A stretch of DNA of 64,000 nt, from positions 17,457-81,456 of the forward strand of contig JANQQF010000065.1 of NCBI GenBank assembly GCA_028285035.1. The letters run 5' to 3'. The notes beneath the pieces were generated by a model. The model saw nothing but the letters and a program-made list of their open reading frames with translations. It made no database searches and had not been told where the DNA came from. The DNA comes from Phycisphaerae bacterium. GTDB taxonomy: Bacteria; Chloroflexota; Anaerolineae; 4572-78; J111. Made by a program: the position numbers and the translations under genes. Positions 1 through 10,439 of the stretch are shown here, one piece after another; positions within the stretch are counted from its first letter, which is position 1, and every line of letters starts with the position of its first letter.

Positions 1-1820
<1,820 letters not shown>

Positions 1821-1843
1821 AACGTCTCCTTTCGTAACAAACC

Positions 1844-3112
1844 TTAGTGACTGACTTGTAGGGGGATAACCCCTGGCATTATCCCCGTCCGCCAGACCGG
1901 ATCATCAAGCGGGTCAAGTTTAGCGTGACGGCGGATACTTTTGGTAAACATATTGGCTAGGGTCCCCACGCCTGTCCAGCCGTGAATCGGCATAAAAGCA
2001 AATTCAGTACTCCACTTGGCCACAACCCCGTGCCCAACCAATGGGTTTGTGGTGGCCATCGTGCTAATGACAATATCCGGCTTTAATTTGGTAATGTCGC
2101 GAAGTTGGCGATCAAAGTTGGGTTGTTCGACGACATTAACCCCCTCCAAAGCAGCCAACTCCATTTTGTGAAAGCGCTTGTTAATATAGGTGCTGCTACA
2201 CTCCACTACTTCACAACCAGCGGCTCGTAAGAAGCGGGCCAGAGGCAATTCGAGCAAATTATCAGCAGTGAAAAAGGCTTTCTTACCCCGCAGCAATTCA
2301 ACGTGCTCGTTAATATTCTGCCAGGCTTGAGCTTCACGTTCGCTCAAATCAACGGTTTGCCCAAATTCAGCAGCCAAGGTTTCCCAGAAGTTACGGGTCC
2401 CGTCTGGGCCGAAGGGGAACAGTGACGACAGCACCGTGGCCCCACGTTCTCGTTTAAGGCGACTTGCTACTTTGGCGAGATAAGGCTGAATTGGGGCCAG
2501 TACTGTACCGGGGCCGATGGCGGGTAGATCATCAAAGCGGTTGCTGGGGAGAAAGCCTGCGACAGGCAAGCCTAGCCGTTCAGCTTCCATTTCAAAATCG
2601 TTGGCGATCACATCATTGACCGATCCCAAAAATACAATACTTCTATCGTCAGGGTCGGCCTCAGGGCAGAAAGGGATCAAGGCTTGCAGCACCGAGTCCT
2701 CGGCTTGGCTGAAGGTGTAGTCTAGCCCACTGGCTGGCACGAAGAGTACAGGCAGGTCTGGCGTGGACAATGAATTTGCCAGGCCCTCAAATTCGACTTT
2801 CATCACCTCGGGTGTGCAGGAGGAAAGTAAAAAGATTACCGATGGTTTGTGGTCGGTCAAAATTTCATCGACTAGGCTTTGTAGTTCGGGCTGATGTTTT
2901 GATAGGTCTTCTTCCTCAATCAAGGCCACCCCAAAACGAGGCTTGGCAAAAATCATAACACCAAGTGTGTTCTGCAACAGATGGGCACAGGTATGGGTCC
3001 CCAAAATTAAGAAAAAGCTGTCCTGGATTTTTTGATAAAGCCAGCCCACACAAGTTAAACCACAAAAACTATGGTAAGCCCCATCTTCTTTGATAATTTG
3101 TGATTGTGCCAT
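1844..3112 (-). CDS. bchN: BchN, dark-operative protochlorophyllide reductase subunit N
   Basis: BchN is the NifD-like partner of BchB in light-independent protochlorophyllide reductase. The 422-residue protein shows the expected cysteine ligands: FCGLTC near residue 19, THTCAH near 42 and SSCTPE near 99. Length is normal for the family. An AGGAG ribosome binding site precedes the ATG at 3112. It is the first gene of the bchN-bchB-bchL set and is separated from bchI by a small gene on the opposite strand, so it needs its own promoter in the 156-base gap upstream. Confidence 0.97.
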   Translation of the reverse strand: MAQSQIIKEDGAYHSFCGLTCVGWLYQKIQDSFFLILGTHTCAHLLQNTLGVMIFAKPRFGVALIEEEDLSKHQPELQSLVDEILTDHKPSVIFLLSSCTPEVMKVEFEGLANSLSTPDLPVLFVPASGLDYTFSQAEDSVLQALIPFCPEADPDDRSIVFLGSVNDVIANDFEMEAERLGLPVAGFLPSNRFDDLPAIGPGTVLAPIQPYLAKVASRLKRERGATVLSSLFPFGPDGTRNFWETLAAEFGQTVDLSEREAQAWQNINEHVELLRGKKAFFTADNLLELPLARFLRAAGCEVVECSSTYINKRFHKMELAALEGVNVVEQPNFDRQLRDITKLKPDIVISTMATTNPLVGHGVVAKWSTEFAFMPIHGWTGVGTLANMFTKSIRRHAKLDPLDDPVWRTGIMPGVIPLQVSH

Positions 3113-3207
3113 ACAATCTCCTATCTATAAACGTAGTCGTCACTTATTACTACATACCCAAAGAAAAAATTAATAATGCCATTTCAAATAAGCCACCCCT
3201 TCAAAAC

Positions 3208-3236
3208 TTAAGGTTTGGCCATTTTTCTGGTAGAAT
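3208..3236 (+). promoter_or_regulatory. Candidate promoter for the small plus-strand gene at 3269
   Basis: TTAAGG and TAGAAT are separated by 17 bases in the gap between bchN and the plus-strand gene. The -10 box is close to consensus while the -35 box is poor. The predicted start would fall about 25 bases before the ATG at 3269. The same gap must hold the bchN promoter, which I could not place. Confidence 0.35.
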
Positions 3237-3268
3237 GTACAAGTACCCCCCGACGAAGGAGGAAAATT

Positions 3269-3694
3269 ATGTATATTCGATGGGTAAAACGTGGTCATAA
3301 AAATAATGATGTTGCTAATGTCATCTTTCATGATGCTTATCTCGTAGAAAGCTATCGTAATGAAGGTGGTAAGCCACGTCAGCGAACAATTTCTTACTTG
3401 GGTAATGTTCGGCAGATTGGGGATGAATTTCCCACGATTGAACGTGAACTCTTTTTGCTACGGGCCGAGTACGTTTTACGCTCTGTGACCGAACTTTCCC
3501 CCGCTGATTGCGAACAACTGCTTGAACAACTTTATCTCAAAGTGCCACCCCTGACCCGTGATGAAATTATGGAGGGGTTTAACAATACAGTGCGCTGGTA
3601 CTATCGGTGGTGGCAAAAGAATGGTGACCCACCTAGTCGAGAAGAAATTTGCGACTTAATTAGTCAGGTTGAGGAGGGGTTTGATTTATGGTAG
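3269..3694 (+). CDS. Hypothetical protein, resembling N-terminal part of IS1634-type transposases
   Basis: I do not recognise a function for this 141-residue protein. The ATG at 3269 is chosen because a strong GGAGG site lies just upstream; a longer reading frame from 3215 has no such site. The first 60 residues (HDAYLVESYRNEGGKPRQRT followed by an ISYLG segment) resemble the basic N-terminal region that precedes the catalytic core in some IS4/IS1634 transposases, but no DDE core follows. The C terminus is rich in Trp and acidic residues. It is the only plus-strand gene inside the bch run and lies between bchN and bchI, so it is probably an insertion into the cluster. It could equally be a small conserved protein of unknown role. 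Confidence 0.6.
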   Translation: MYIRWVKRGHKNNDVANVIFHDAYLVESYRNEGGKPRQRTISYLGNVRQIGDEFPTIERELFLLRAEYVLRSVTELSPADCEQLLEQLYLKVPPLTRDEIMEGFNNTVRWYYRWWQKNGDPPSREEICDLISQVEEGFDLW

Positions 3695-3771
3695 GTTTTA
3701 TTATACTCTCCCTTTAGTCAACCAGCAATAATCTCCTCGACGTCTTTATTTTATCTACATTTCTCCTCTTA

Positions 3772-4911
3772 TTACTCACTCTTTTTTAGCATTTCATCAA
3801 CCACACGTTGAATACGGATGTCATCCCCCATACTTTCCAGCGGGTCTTTTCGTAAACGGTGTTGCAAGGCTAGGGTGGCAATTTCGGCCACATCTTGCGG
3901 TGTTGAAATATCACGGCCATTGAAGGCGGCCAAGGCGACTGCCGCTCGGCATAATGTCAACTCACCACGATGACCATCAACCTGCAGGGCAACACATAAA
4001 TTCGCGGCGGCGGCGATGGTCTCATCGGTCAGGGTTACATTGGCTAGATTTTGCTGTCCGCGCAGCAAACGCTGGCGCAATTGGTCCTGTTTTGGTTCCC
4101 ACTCAGCCGCAAAGCCTTCTGGATCAGCATCATAGGCCCGACGCCGCCGCACAATTTCAATTCGTGGCTCAATCTCTAAAATTGTTTCAATGCGTGCGTG
4201 CAAGCCAAAGCGATCCAACAGTTGCGGTCGGAGGTCTCCTTCCTCAGGATTTCCACTGCCTACTAGGACAAACCGAGCTGGATGACGTAGGCTAATCCCT
4301 TCACGCTCAACAACATTGACTCCACTGGCTGCGACATCTAATAACAAATCAACCAGATGATCTTCTAGCAGGTTGACTTCATCAATGTATAAAAAACCGC
4401 GATTGGCCTTGGCCAGCAGACCAGGGGCAAAAGCTTGTACCCCCTCCACCAAAGCACGTTCGACATCTAAAGAACCAGCTACTCGGTCTTCGGTCGCCCC
4501 CAGCGGTAAATCGATCACAGGAACCATATCTGTAAGCGTATTCTGAACCGCTGTTGGCTGGTTCGAGCAATACAGACACAGCGGCGACGGATCTTCAGGA
4601 TTACAATTGTAAGGACAGTTTGTCACCCGCGTCAACGGCGGAAGCAAGGCGGCTAAGGCCCGTACGGCCGTACTTTTTGCCGTGCCTCGATGCCCCATCA
4701 CCAACACCCCGCCAATGGTTGGGTCAATAACGCATAACTGCAACGCCAATTTCAACTGCTCCTGCCCCACAATTGCCGTAAAAGGAAACGCAGGCTTTTG
4801 TGAGGCAGGAATTGACTCAGCTTGATGATGGTTATCTTCGCCCTGATCTGTTCCAAAAATTGGTTGCAGATTGAAGATACGTTTAAGTGATAATCCTTGC
4901 TGATTATTCAT
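3772..4911 (-). CDS. bchI: BchI, magnesium chelatase AAA+ ATPase subunit
   Basis: BchI drives insertion of Mg2+ into protoporphyrin IX together with BchD and BchH, committing porphyrin to bacteriochlorophyll. The 379-residue form contains the Walker A GHRGTAKST, a Walker B segment LYIDEVNLL, and a Cys-rich insert (CPYNC then CLYC) between them that is common in this subunit. I chose the ATG at 4911; a longer frame from 4998 would overlap the small upstream gene almost entirely. The start overlaps the stop of the 49-residue gene by 8 bases, so translation is probably coupled. bchD and bchH are not in the window. Confidence 0.95.
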   Translation of the reverse strand: MNNQQGLSLKRIFNLQPIFGTDQGEDNHHQAESIPASQKPAFPFTAIVGQEQLKLALQLCVIDPTIGGVLVMGHRGTAKSTAVRALAALLPPLTRVTNCPYNCNPEDPSPLCLYCSNQPTAVQNTLTDMVPVIDLPLGATEDRVAGSLDVERALVEGVQAFAPGLLAKANRGFLYIDEVNLLEDHLVDLLLDVAASGVNVVEREGISLRHPARFVLVGSGNPEEGDLRPQLLDRFGLHARIETILEIEPRIEIVRRRRAYDADPEGFAAEWEPKQDQLRQRLLRGQQNLANVTLTDETIAAAANLCVALQVDGHRGELTLCRAAVALAAFNGRDISTPQDVAEIATLALQHRLRKDPLESMGDDIRIQRVVDEMLKKSE

Positions 4912-5053
4912 TATGGTATGAGGTCGGCTTCTCCTCATTTTGTAAATAGGTTTCCCACATACTATAGAGCATGGGTAAAAAACCTGCTGCCACCACACCT
5001 AGCAGGATTAAGAAGGGCAAACTTAAGGCTTGATCCCAAGTATCAGGTGTCAT
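4904..5053 (-). CDS. 49-residue single-span membrane peptide upstream of bchI
   Basis: This short gene starts at the ATG at 5053 with a near-perfect AAGGAG site 8 bases upstream and ends with TAA at 4904, overlapping the bchI start by 8 bases. The peptide begins MTPDTWDQAL, has one hydrophobic helix at about residues 11-31 (FLILLGVVAAGFLP in the middle) and ends in a charged tail. Good ribosome binding and coupling to bchI support a real gene. I do not recognise the family. Roseiflexus core complexes contain small single-span subunits of unclear origin, so an extra antenna or reaction centre subunit is possible, as is an anchor for Mg-chelatase; both are inference. Confidence 0.7.
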   Translation of the reverse strand: MTPDTWDQALSLPFLILLGVVAAGFLPMLYSMWETYLQNEEKPTSYHNE

Positions 5054-5067
5054 TTGAATCTCCTTAA

Positions 5068-5562
5068 TTAATTAACTGCTTCTGCTGTAAAAGATGAAAC
5101 AATGTCTGGCACTGCCTCTGACAGGGCCATAAATTCTTCATCTGAGAGACCAGAGTGAAACGAATCAATGGGGAGGTAATAGATAAAAAATGTATCTCCC
5201 TGATTCACAATATTGACATAGCTGCCAGGATGAGCCCCGGATTGTTTCCAATATTGAATTGGCGACAAGGCTTCAATAAAGAAAATTGGGGCTTGTGTGC
5301 CTGACGAGGTAACATAATCAAAGTGTAGCGTATTGCCTTCGCTACGGGTGACAAATTGTCCCACCCAGTCACTTGGAACGGTGACGGATGTATCATAAAT
5401 TGGGCCAATTTTTGGGCCGTCAACATATTGCAGTTGGGCCGCTACTGTTGCGCTATCAACAGGTTGAATTGGCTCATCGACAGCTACGCCGCCACACCCA
5501 GTTAGAATGATGAGTGCGGTTCCAATGGTAAGGAAGGTGATAAACCATGATTTAACAAACAT
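5068..5562 (-). CDS. Putative lipoprotein in the photosynthesis cluster
   Basis: The 164-residue product begins MFVKSWFITFLTIG and has a lipobox ending LTGC near residue 27, so it should be a lipid-anchored extracytoplasmic protein. A GGAGGACAG site precedes the ATG at 5562; an upstream in-frame start at 5592 has no site. The mature part has no motif I recognise and looks like a compact beta-rich domain. It lies 57 bases downstream of pucC and 14 bases upstream of the 49-residue membrane peptide, so it is probably co-transcribed with bchZ, pucC and bchI. A role in membrane or pigment-complex assembly is suggested only by context. Confidence 0.75.
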   Translation of the reverse strand: MFVKSWFITFLTIGTALIILTGCGGVAVDEPIQPVDSATVAAQLQYVDGPKIGPIYDTSVTVPSDWVGQFVTRSEGNTLHFDYVTSSGTQAPIFFIEALSPIQYWKQSGAHPGSYVNIVNQGDTFFIYYLPIDSFHSGLSDEEFMALSEAVPDIVSSFTAEAVN

Positions 5563-5625
5563 CCTGTCCTCCAAAGATTTTAAGTAATTCATTAAAATAA
5601 AATATTCACAAAAGATAATACGCCT

Positions 5626-7068
5626 CTAAAAGGCTAACTGATCGGCTGGAATTTCTTCCATACCAGACCAAGGCATTCTTATCTCGTTTACCCGTAATTG
5701 TTTGCCGAGACGAAAAGCCAGCATCAAAATGACAATTAACAACAAAAGAAGCGATCCAGAGTAAACGATCGTGTAGCCTAACACCACGCTACCTGTCTGG
5801 TACTGGGCTACATCGCGGACAATCCCGCCGCCGATTGTGCCAAGCCCCTGCGCCATCGCCTGCACGATACCCCAAATTCCTAAGAACAATCCGGCATGAC
5901 TGACATCAGTCAATGACATTACTAGAATCACGCTACCGACAAGAAACAGACCACGTCCCAAACTAATCAAACCCACCCCAACCCGGAAGGGGCCAATCAA
6001 GGTGGCATCACTTGCATAACTAATTATAGCAAAACCAAGTAGACCAATCGCACATCCTAAACCAATCAGGAGAGCTGGAGCCTGTTTGCGCCACAGGAAA
6101 AATGCAGCGGAGGCAACCCCAAGGATGGTGGCGATACCCCACAGGGCGGTTAACTGCATTGTTGAGGAAACACTCATCCCCAACACCTGCCCTCCATATG
6201 GTTCTAGGAGGACATCGTGGGTGGCAAAAGCCATTGTTGCAATAAAGATAACGAGAAAGAGACCTTTTAACACCTTTTCGCCACTTAAAACCCGGATTGA
6301 TTCCCACAAAGTAAGTCGCACCCGTACCGCTTTTAGCTCGGAAATAATCGAGCCATCTGGTCGCAACTGTTCCTGACCCCAGAGCGCAATAACGGTTAAA
6401 ATTACAAATGTTACGGCTGACCCTTGCATGACTTGAATAAGGTGAATATGTGAATAATCAATCAGCAAACCACTAACAATAATTGCACTAACCACCGTAC
6501 CTAAAATCAGCATCCCCCACAGAACTGAGAGAACTTTACCCCGCTCCTCTGGTGGGGTAACATCGCTGACCAGAGCCAAATACACTGTCTCCACAATGCC
6601 AACACCCATACCGTAGGCTAAAAAGATGCCGATACAAATAAATAAGGCTGGCCAGAAGGAGATCGTGCCATGGCCTCCTAGTAAGATAAGAGAAAATGGT
6701 GCCGTAGCTAACCCGCCATAGGTGAGCATTACACCTAAGACAATGTAAGGAGTCCGCCATTTCCCCATAGAACGTGATTTATCCGAGCGATAGCCAATAA
6801 AAGCCCGAATGGGCGAGGCAAAATAATGCAGCGCAATTAATAGCGCCACGGCTGCTGCAGAGATGCCCAAGTCGTCAATTAGGACCCGATTGAGGGTTCC
6901 GGTAATTGGAGCCAGTGATAGGCCAACACCAAACTGAAATAGACCTAACCGAAACACACCAGTCCAAAATACCACCCGGGGTCTAGCTTGATACCATTCC
7001 ACCAATGGTTGGAACGGTATCGCTATGATTTCAAGTATCTTTGCTAAGAGGGTTAATAGCGTATTCAT
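5626..7068 (-). CDS. pucC: PucC/LhaA-type major facilitator, light-harvesting complex assembly
   Basis: The 480-residue protein has about 12 transmembrane segments and belongs to the bacteriochlorophyll-associated PucC/LhaA branch of the MFS. In purple bacteria these proteins assist assembly of light-harvesting complexes, possibly by delivering bacteriochlorophyll. Family marks include the RLGLFQFGVGLSLAP segment after the first helix, the conserved HYFASPIRAFIGYRSD stretch, and GIWGIVQAMAQGLGTI near the C terminus. It lies directly downstream of bchZ with an 18-base gap. A second family member is encoded at 23967..25355. The symbol is used in the family sense; orthology to one of PucC, LhaA or Bch2 cannot be settled by eye. 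Confidence 0.88.
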   Translation of the reverse strand: MNTLLTLLAKILEIIAIPFQPLVEWYQARPRVVFWTGVFRLGLFQFGVGLSLAPITGTLNRVLIDDLGISAAAVALLIALHYFASPIRAFIGYRSDKSRSMGKWRTPYIVLGVMLTYGGLATAPFSLILLGGHGTISFWPALFICIGIFLAYGMGVGIVETVYLALVSDVTPPEERGKVLSVLWGMLILGTVVSAIIVSGLLIDYSHIHLIQVMQGSAVTFVILTVIALWGQEQLRPDGSIISELKAVRVRLTLWESIRVLSGEKVLKGLFLVIFIATMAFATHDVLLEPYGGQVLGMSVSSTMQLTALWGIATILGVASAAFFLWRKQAPALLIGLGCAIGLLGFAIISYASDATLIGPFRVGVGLISLGRGLFLVGSVILVMSLTDVSHAGLFLGIWGIVQAMAQGLGTIGGGIVRDVAQYQTGSVVLGYTIVYSGSLLLLLIVILMLAFRLGKQLRVNEIRMPWSGMEEIPADQLAF

Positions 7069-7086
7069 AACCTGACTTTAACTCCG

Positions 7087-8577
7087 CTACTTCAAGGCCA
7101 GCACGTTTTCAATTAAATCGAGCGTAACCTCGGTGACATTCTCTTTATGGGCCAATGCCTCGACCTCCATCTGAATCTCACGGCTGGCTGAGATACGAGA
7201 CATGAATGGAATTTGCTCAAGCGCTTCATCAAGCCGTGCTTTGGCTTCGGGCTGCCAAGGCAAATTGCCTGGTTGTACAGATGAAACCTTGGGGACACCA
7301 TTTGTCCCGTTACTACCTCTGGTTTGGGCATAGGCCGTATCGACCGGCAAAAAGTTGAACAAAACTTCGTAAAGTCGATTGACGATCTCTTGTAATAGAT
7401 AGACCGTGCCGCGATAGCCCATAAATGGGGTGCCAACTGAGCGACGGACGATCGGGCCTGGGAACGAGGCGGGAATAAAGTTGGCGTGTTTGGCCCCAGC
7501 CTCGCTCAAGTAAATCTTCTCGTTGATTGAGCCAAAAACAAAGCCCGGTGCGTTTTGATGTAATTGCTGCCGAACCCCTTCATTATCCAATTCCCCGGGG
7601 CGCAGGGGGCGCGAGGCAGCCAATACAATCGGCATCCCCATTTCATCCCCCAAAAATGCTTTTAGGCCGTCAACATACGTGCCAGAGGCGACAACCCCAA
7701 TGTTGGTCGTGGCAAACCAATCACTTTGTGGACCTTTCCATAAATCCCAAACAGTCTTTAAGGTTGTTTGTTTTTCGCGTTGAATAAACGCTTGTGCCGT
7801 TTTCTCTGTGTTTAATAAACGGCCTAATTTTTCGACAAATTCTGTTGTTTCCCGAATACCCATTGGGGCGTGAAGCCAGGTTTGCCCCAACGACTCGGCT
7901 AGGGTTTGCCCAAATTCTTTGTAGAGCACCACATTGACTTGGGCCCGCGCCAGTTGGGCGGTATCGGACAGATTAGCTTCGTACGGATAAACCAGATTGA
8001 TCTGTCCGCCAGCGCCTTCGATTAGACGACGGATTTCGTGTAGATCAGAGGGGGCGTTGAAGCAACCATAAGTTGGGCCGATAATATTGACCAGACCCGG
8101 CTCAACCACAATATCAGCAGCTTGAGTTTGACCATAATTTTCCCATAACCACTGTAAAACTCGGTCGCGCCCCAACCACTCATCATCAGAAAGTGACTCG
8201 CTATGGAAGAAGGTGGTGCCAGGCTTGAGTTTTGTTACTAAATCTGACAGATCAGAGCCGATCATTTCACTTTCAGCAGTGGAGACGACGATCAGGCTTT
8301 TTCCCTCTAAGTGGCCTTCATTTTCTAAATCCTGATAGGTCCGTAATACGGCTGGCCCGGTACCACTCCCGCCCACCTCATTTTCACGGATAACGGAGGG
8401 GGCGATATTGTTGATGTTCGGTAGTACATCCGTGTAGTTGGAAACGGCGGTAGCCACCAAGTTGTAACAGCCGATGGGTGCATCACAAATCACGTGTACA
8501 TCTGGCATGGCGCACATCGTCCAGATAGCAGCCCAATAACTGCTGGTGTCGGACAAATCGCGGATCACTTTAGGCAT
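7087..8577 (-). CDS. bchZ: BchZ, chlorophyllide a reductase subunit Z
   Basis: BchZ pairs with BchY as the catalytic part of chlorophyllide oxidoreductase, which reduces ring B to make the bacteriochlorin. The product starts MPKVIRDLSDTSSYW, carries the CDAPIGCYN cysteine motif near residue 35, and ends with the small helical domain typical of BchB/BchZ proteins. It is 496 residues long. I chose the ATG at 8577, which overlaps the end of bchY by 8 bases; a longer frame from 8676 lacks family similarity. The overlap implies translational coupling with BchY, fitting an equimolar complex. Confidence 0.95.
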   Translation of the reverse strand: MPKVIRDLSDTSSYWAAIWTMCAMPDVHVICDAPIGCYNLVATAVSNYTDVLPNINNIAPSVIRENEVGGSGTGPAVLRTYQDLENEGHLEGKSLIVVSTAESEMIGSDLSDLVTKLKPGTTFFHSESLSDDEWLGRDRVLQWLWENYGQTQAADIVVEPGLVNIIGPTYGCFNAPSDLHEIRRLIEGAGGQINLVYPYEANLSDTAQLARAQVNVVLYKEFGQTLAESLGQTWLHAPMGIRETTEFVEKLGRLLNTEKTAQAFIQREKQTTLKTVWDLWKGPQSDWFATTNIGVVASGTYVDGLKAFLGDEMGMPIVLAASRPLRPGELDNEGVRQQLHQNAPGFVFGSINEKIYLSEAGAKHANFIPASFPGPIVRRSVGTPFMGYRGTVYLLQEIVNRLYEVLFNFLPVDTAYAQTRGSNGTNGVPKVSSVQPGNLPWQPEAKARLDEALEQIPFMSRISASREIQMEVEALAHKENVTEVTLDLIENVLALK

Positions 8578-9853
8578 GATCTGCCTCCGTCTCAAAGAAG
8601 GCGTGCATCCATTCGTAGCGTTCGTGACGCTGCATAGTTTGGTTAATAAAACCCAACGTGGCTGCCATCCCGCCACTAAGGAAAAATGGTCGTGAGGCTA
8701 ATTGGTTAGTAAAGTACATCGCCGGGATACCCCGCTCTTTGGCAATACTAGCAAAGGGAGTCGTGCCTAACACAAAATCTGGCGGGTATTTATCAAGGGC
8801 GGCCACATCCTCTTCTAATGATTTGCGGTAGACCACTTCTTTGGTCCCTCTGGCCCGCAGCCACATCTCATCAGGCAATACCAAGGGGTCTTGTCCAATT
8901 GAGGTCGAGACATAGGGTACTTCTGCGCCTGCTTCGACCAGCAGACGGGCATAAGCTAACTCTGTGCCCTCATAGCCTGTGACAAAGACACGACCAGATA
9001 ACGGTTGTGCGTTTACAATGGCTTGGGCTTGGTCTCGCTCCTTCTCGGCAACCTGATCAACCATTTTAGGGTCAAGGTTTAAGAGAGAACCAACCGCCTT
9101 GAGCCAAGCATAGGACCCGCTGATGCCTACCGGAGCGCCCCCAACGACTGGGATATTCCAAGATCGGAATAAGGCTGACGTCTCCTTGTAAAAGGGATGA
9201 AGCGGGGCCAGGGCACCCACATTCGCGGCTTGGCGTAAATCATCAATGGAACGACCCGGCAGGGTGATCGTTGCCTCAACCCCCATTTGTCGCAACAAAT
9301 TGTCGATGGCAAGCGGATCAGCCGGGAAGACTTCACCCAACAAGACCAATGTCTTTTTTGCTTTTTCCCGTTTGGGATCACCCATTCGATTTAAAAGGGC
9401 CGCTAAGGCTACATCTTTTGCTTCTGGGTGGGAGTGAATGGCATAGGCAGGAACCCGAACTAAAACAACTTCGGCATCGCCTATCTTTTTAGGCAACATT
9501 TCCTCTGGTAGACCCGCCGTCTCAGCCACACAGAGTGAGACAACCGGGATCAACTGACAGCCTGGTTCTTTCGCAGCCACCTCGATAGCCGCCCGTGTCC
9601 CCTCGACAACCTCTCCTGCCATCAACTCGTTTGTGCCCAATTGGGGGGCCAAGATCGATTTTCTGGCCCCGTAAAAATGGGTGACAAAGGTCAATCCATA
9701 CAGACACCCTGTATCAGTTGCCATCACGGGGTGTGATCCTTCAATCCGGGTCAGCACCCGCAGTGAGCCAAAAGCTGGACACATACTTTGAGGGTGAAGC
9801 TGACACGGTTTTGATTCCGATTGTGTTGTTTCTAATGAAATAATATCAGACAT
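8570..9853 (-). CDS. bchY: BchY, chlorophyllide a reductase subunit Y
   Basis: BchY is the NifD-like partner of BchZ in chlorophyllide a reductase. The 427-residue protein has a CPAFGSLRVL segment near residue 25, a THFYGARKSI segment near 58 and VSLCVAETAG near 105, all typical of BchY. It follows the helix-hairpin-helix gene with an 8-base gap and overlaps bchZ by 8 bases. The bchX gene for the ATPase subunit lies further upstream on the same strand, separated only by that small gene, so X, Y and Z are probably one transcript. Confidence 0.95.
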   Translation of the reverse strand: MSDIISLETTQSESKPCQLHPQSMCPAFGSLRVLTRIEGSHPVMATDTGCLYGLTFVTHFYGARKSILAPQLGTNELMAGEVVEGTRAAIEVAAKEPGCQLIPVVSLCVAETAGLPEEMLPKKIGDAEVVLVRVPAYAIHSHPEAKDVALAALLNRMGDPKREKAKKTLVLLGEVFPADPLAIDNLLRQMGVEATITLPGRSIDDLRQAANVGALAPLHPFYKETSALFRSWNIPVVGGAPVGISGSYAWLKAVGSLLNLDPKMVDQVAEKERDQAQAIVNAQPLSGRVFVTGYEGTELAYARLLVEAGAEVPYVSTSIGQDPLVLPDEMWLRARGTKEVVYRKSLEEDVAALDKYPPDFVLGTTPFASIAKERGIPAMYFTNQLASRPFFLSGGMAATLGFINQTMQRHERYEWMHAFFETEADHA

Positions 9854-9861
9854 AACTGTTA

Positions 9862-10386
9862 TTAAACTCGTTTTCCGCCTTGTAACTCGTCTTGCAATTT
9901 TTGCAACTCATCCCATTTACCCGCTGCGGCTAGGGCCGCTTGTTCTGGCCAGGTTGTTGGGTCATTAACACCCGTCATCCCAGCCTCTGAGAGGATGGTC
10001 CGTAGGGCTTCGGCGGTCATTTCGGCGACCTGACTGAAGGTCGTGATGCCAGCTGCGGCCAAAACTGATTTGATTTTTGGGCCAATCCCTTCCAATCGTT
10101 GTAGATCATCAGGCTCGGCCATCGGTGCAACGGATCGCGAGGCAGCCGGGGCCTCTTCTGGTATCATTGTTACAGCTAACCCAGAGGGTGTGACGGCTCT
10201 AAGCTTTTTATCGACAACCACAGGAGTATCTAGGCGTTCTGCTTCTGGTTGTGGATCAAGCCGGCGTAGATAATTCTGAGTTGCAATATTATCAGTTCGC
10301 CAAGCAAAAGCGATAAAACCGCCAATTACCAACAGCAAGGGTGCATAACATAATAAAATCCCTGAAGCTTGTAGTTCTTGAAACAT
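9862..10386 (-). CDS. Membrane-anchored helix-hairpin-helix protein between bchX and bchY
   Basis: This 174-residue protein starts at the ATG at 10386, preceded by an AAGGGGGA site. Residues 8-28 form one membrane span (LLCYAPLLLVIGGFIAF). A flexible charged linker with many Pro and Ala follows, then a domain at about 95-170 with LEGIGPKI and DPTTWPEQA motifs. The same compact module occurs at the C terminus of many unrelated bacterial proteins and resembles DNA-binding or protein-binding helix-hairpin-helix repeats. Its position inside the chlorophyllide reductase genes suggests a role tied to BchXYZ or the membrane, perhaps anchoring the reductase. That role is inference; I know of no tested function. 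Confidence 0.8.
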   Translation of the reverse strand: MFQELQASGILLCYAPLLLVIGGFIAFAWRTDNIATQNYLRRLDPQPEAERLDTPVVVDKKLRAVTPSGLAVTMIPEEAPAASRSVAPMAEPDDLQRLEGIGPKIKSVLAAAGITTFSQVAEMTAEALRTILSEAGMTGVNDPTTWPEQAALAAAGKWDELQKLQDELQGGKRV

Positions 10387-10439
10387 TAAATCCCCCTTCT
10401 CCGCGTCAGTTCCACCCAACTGACCGTATTAGATATAAA

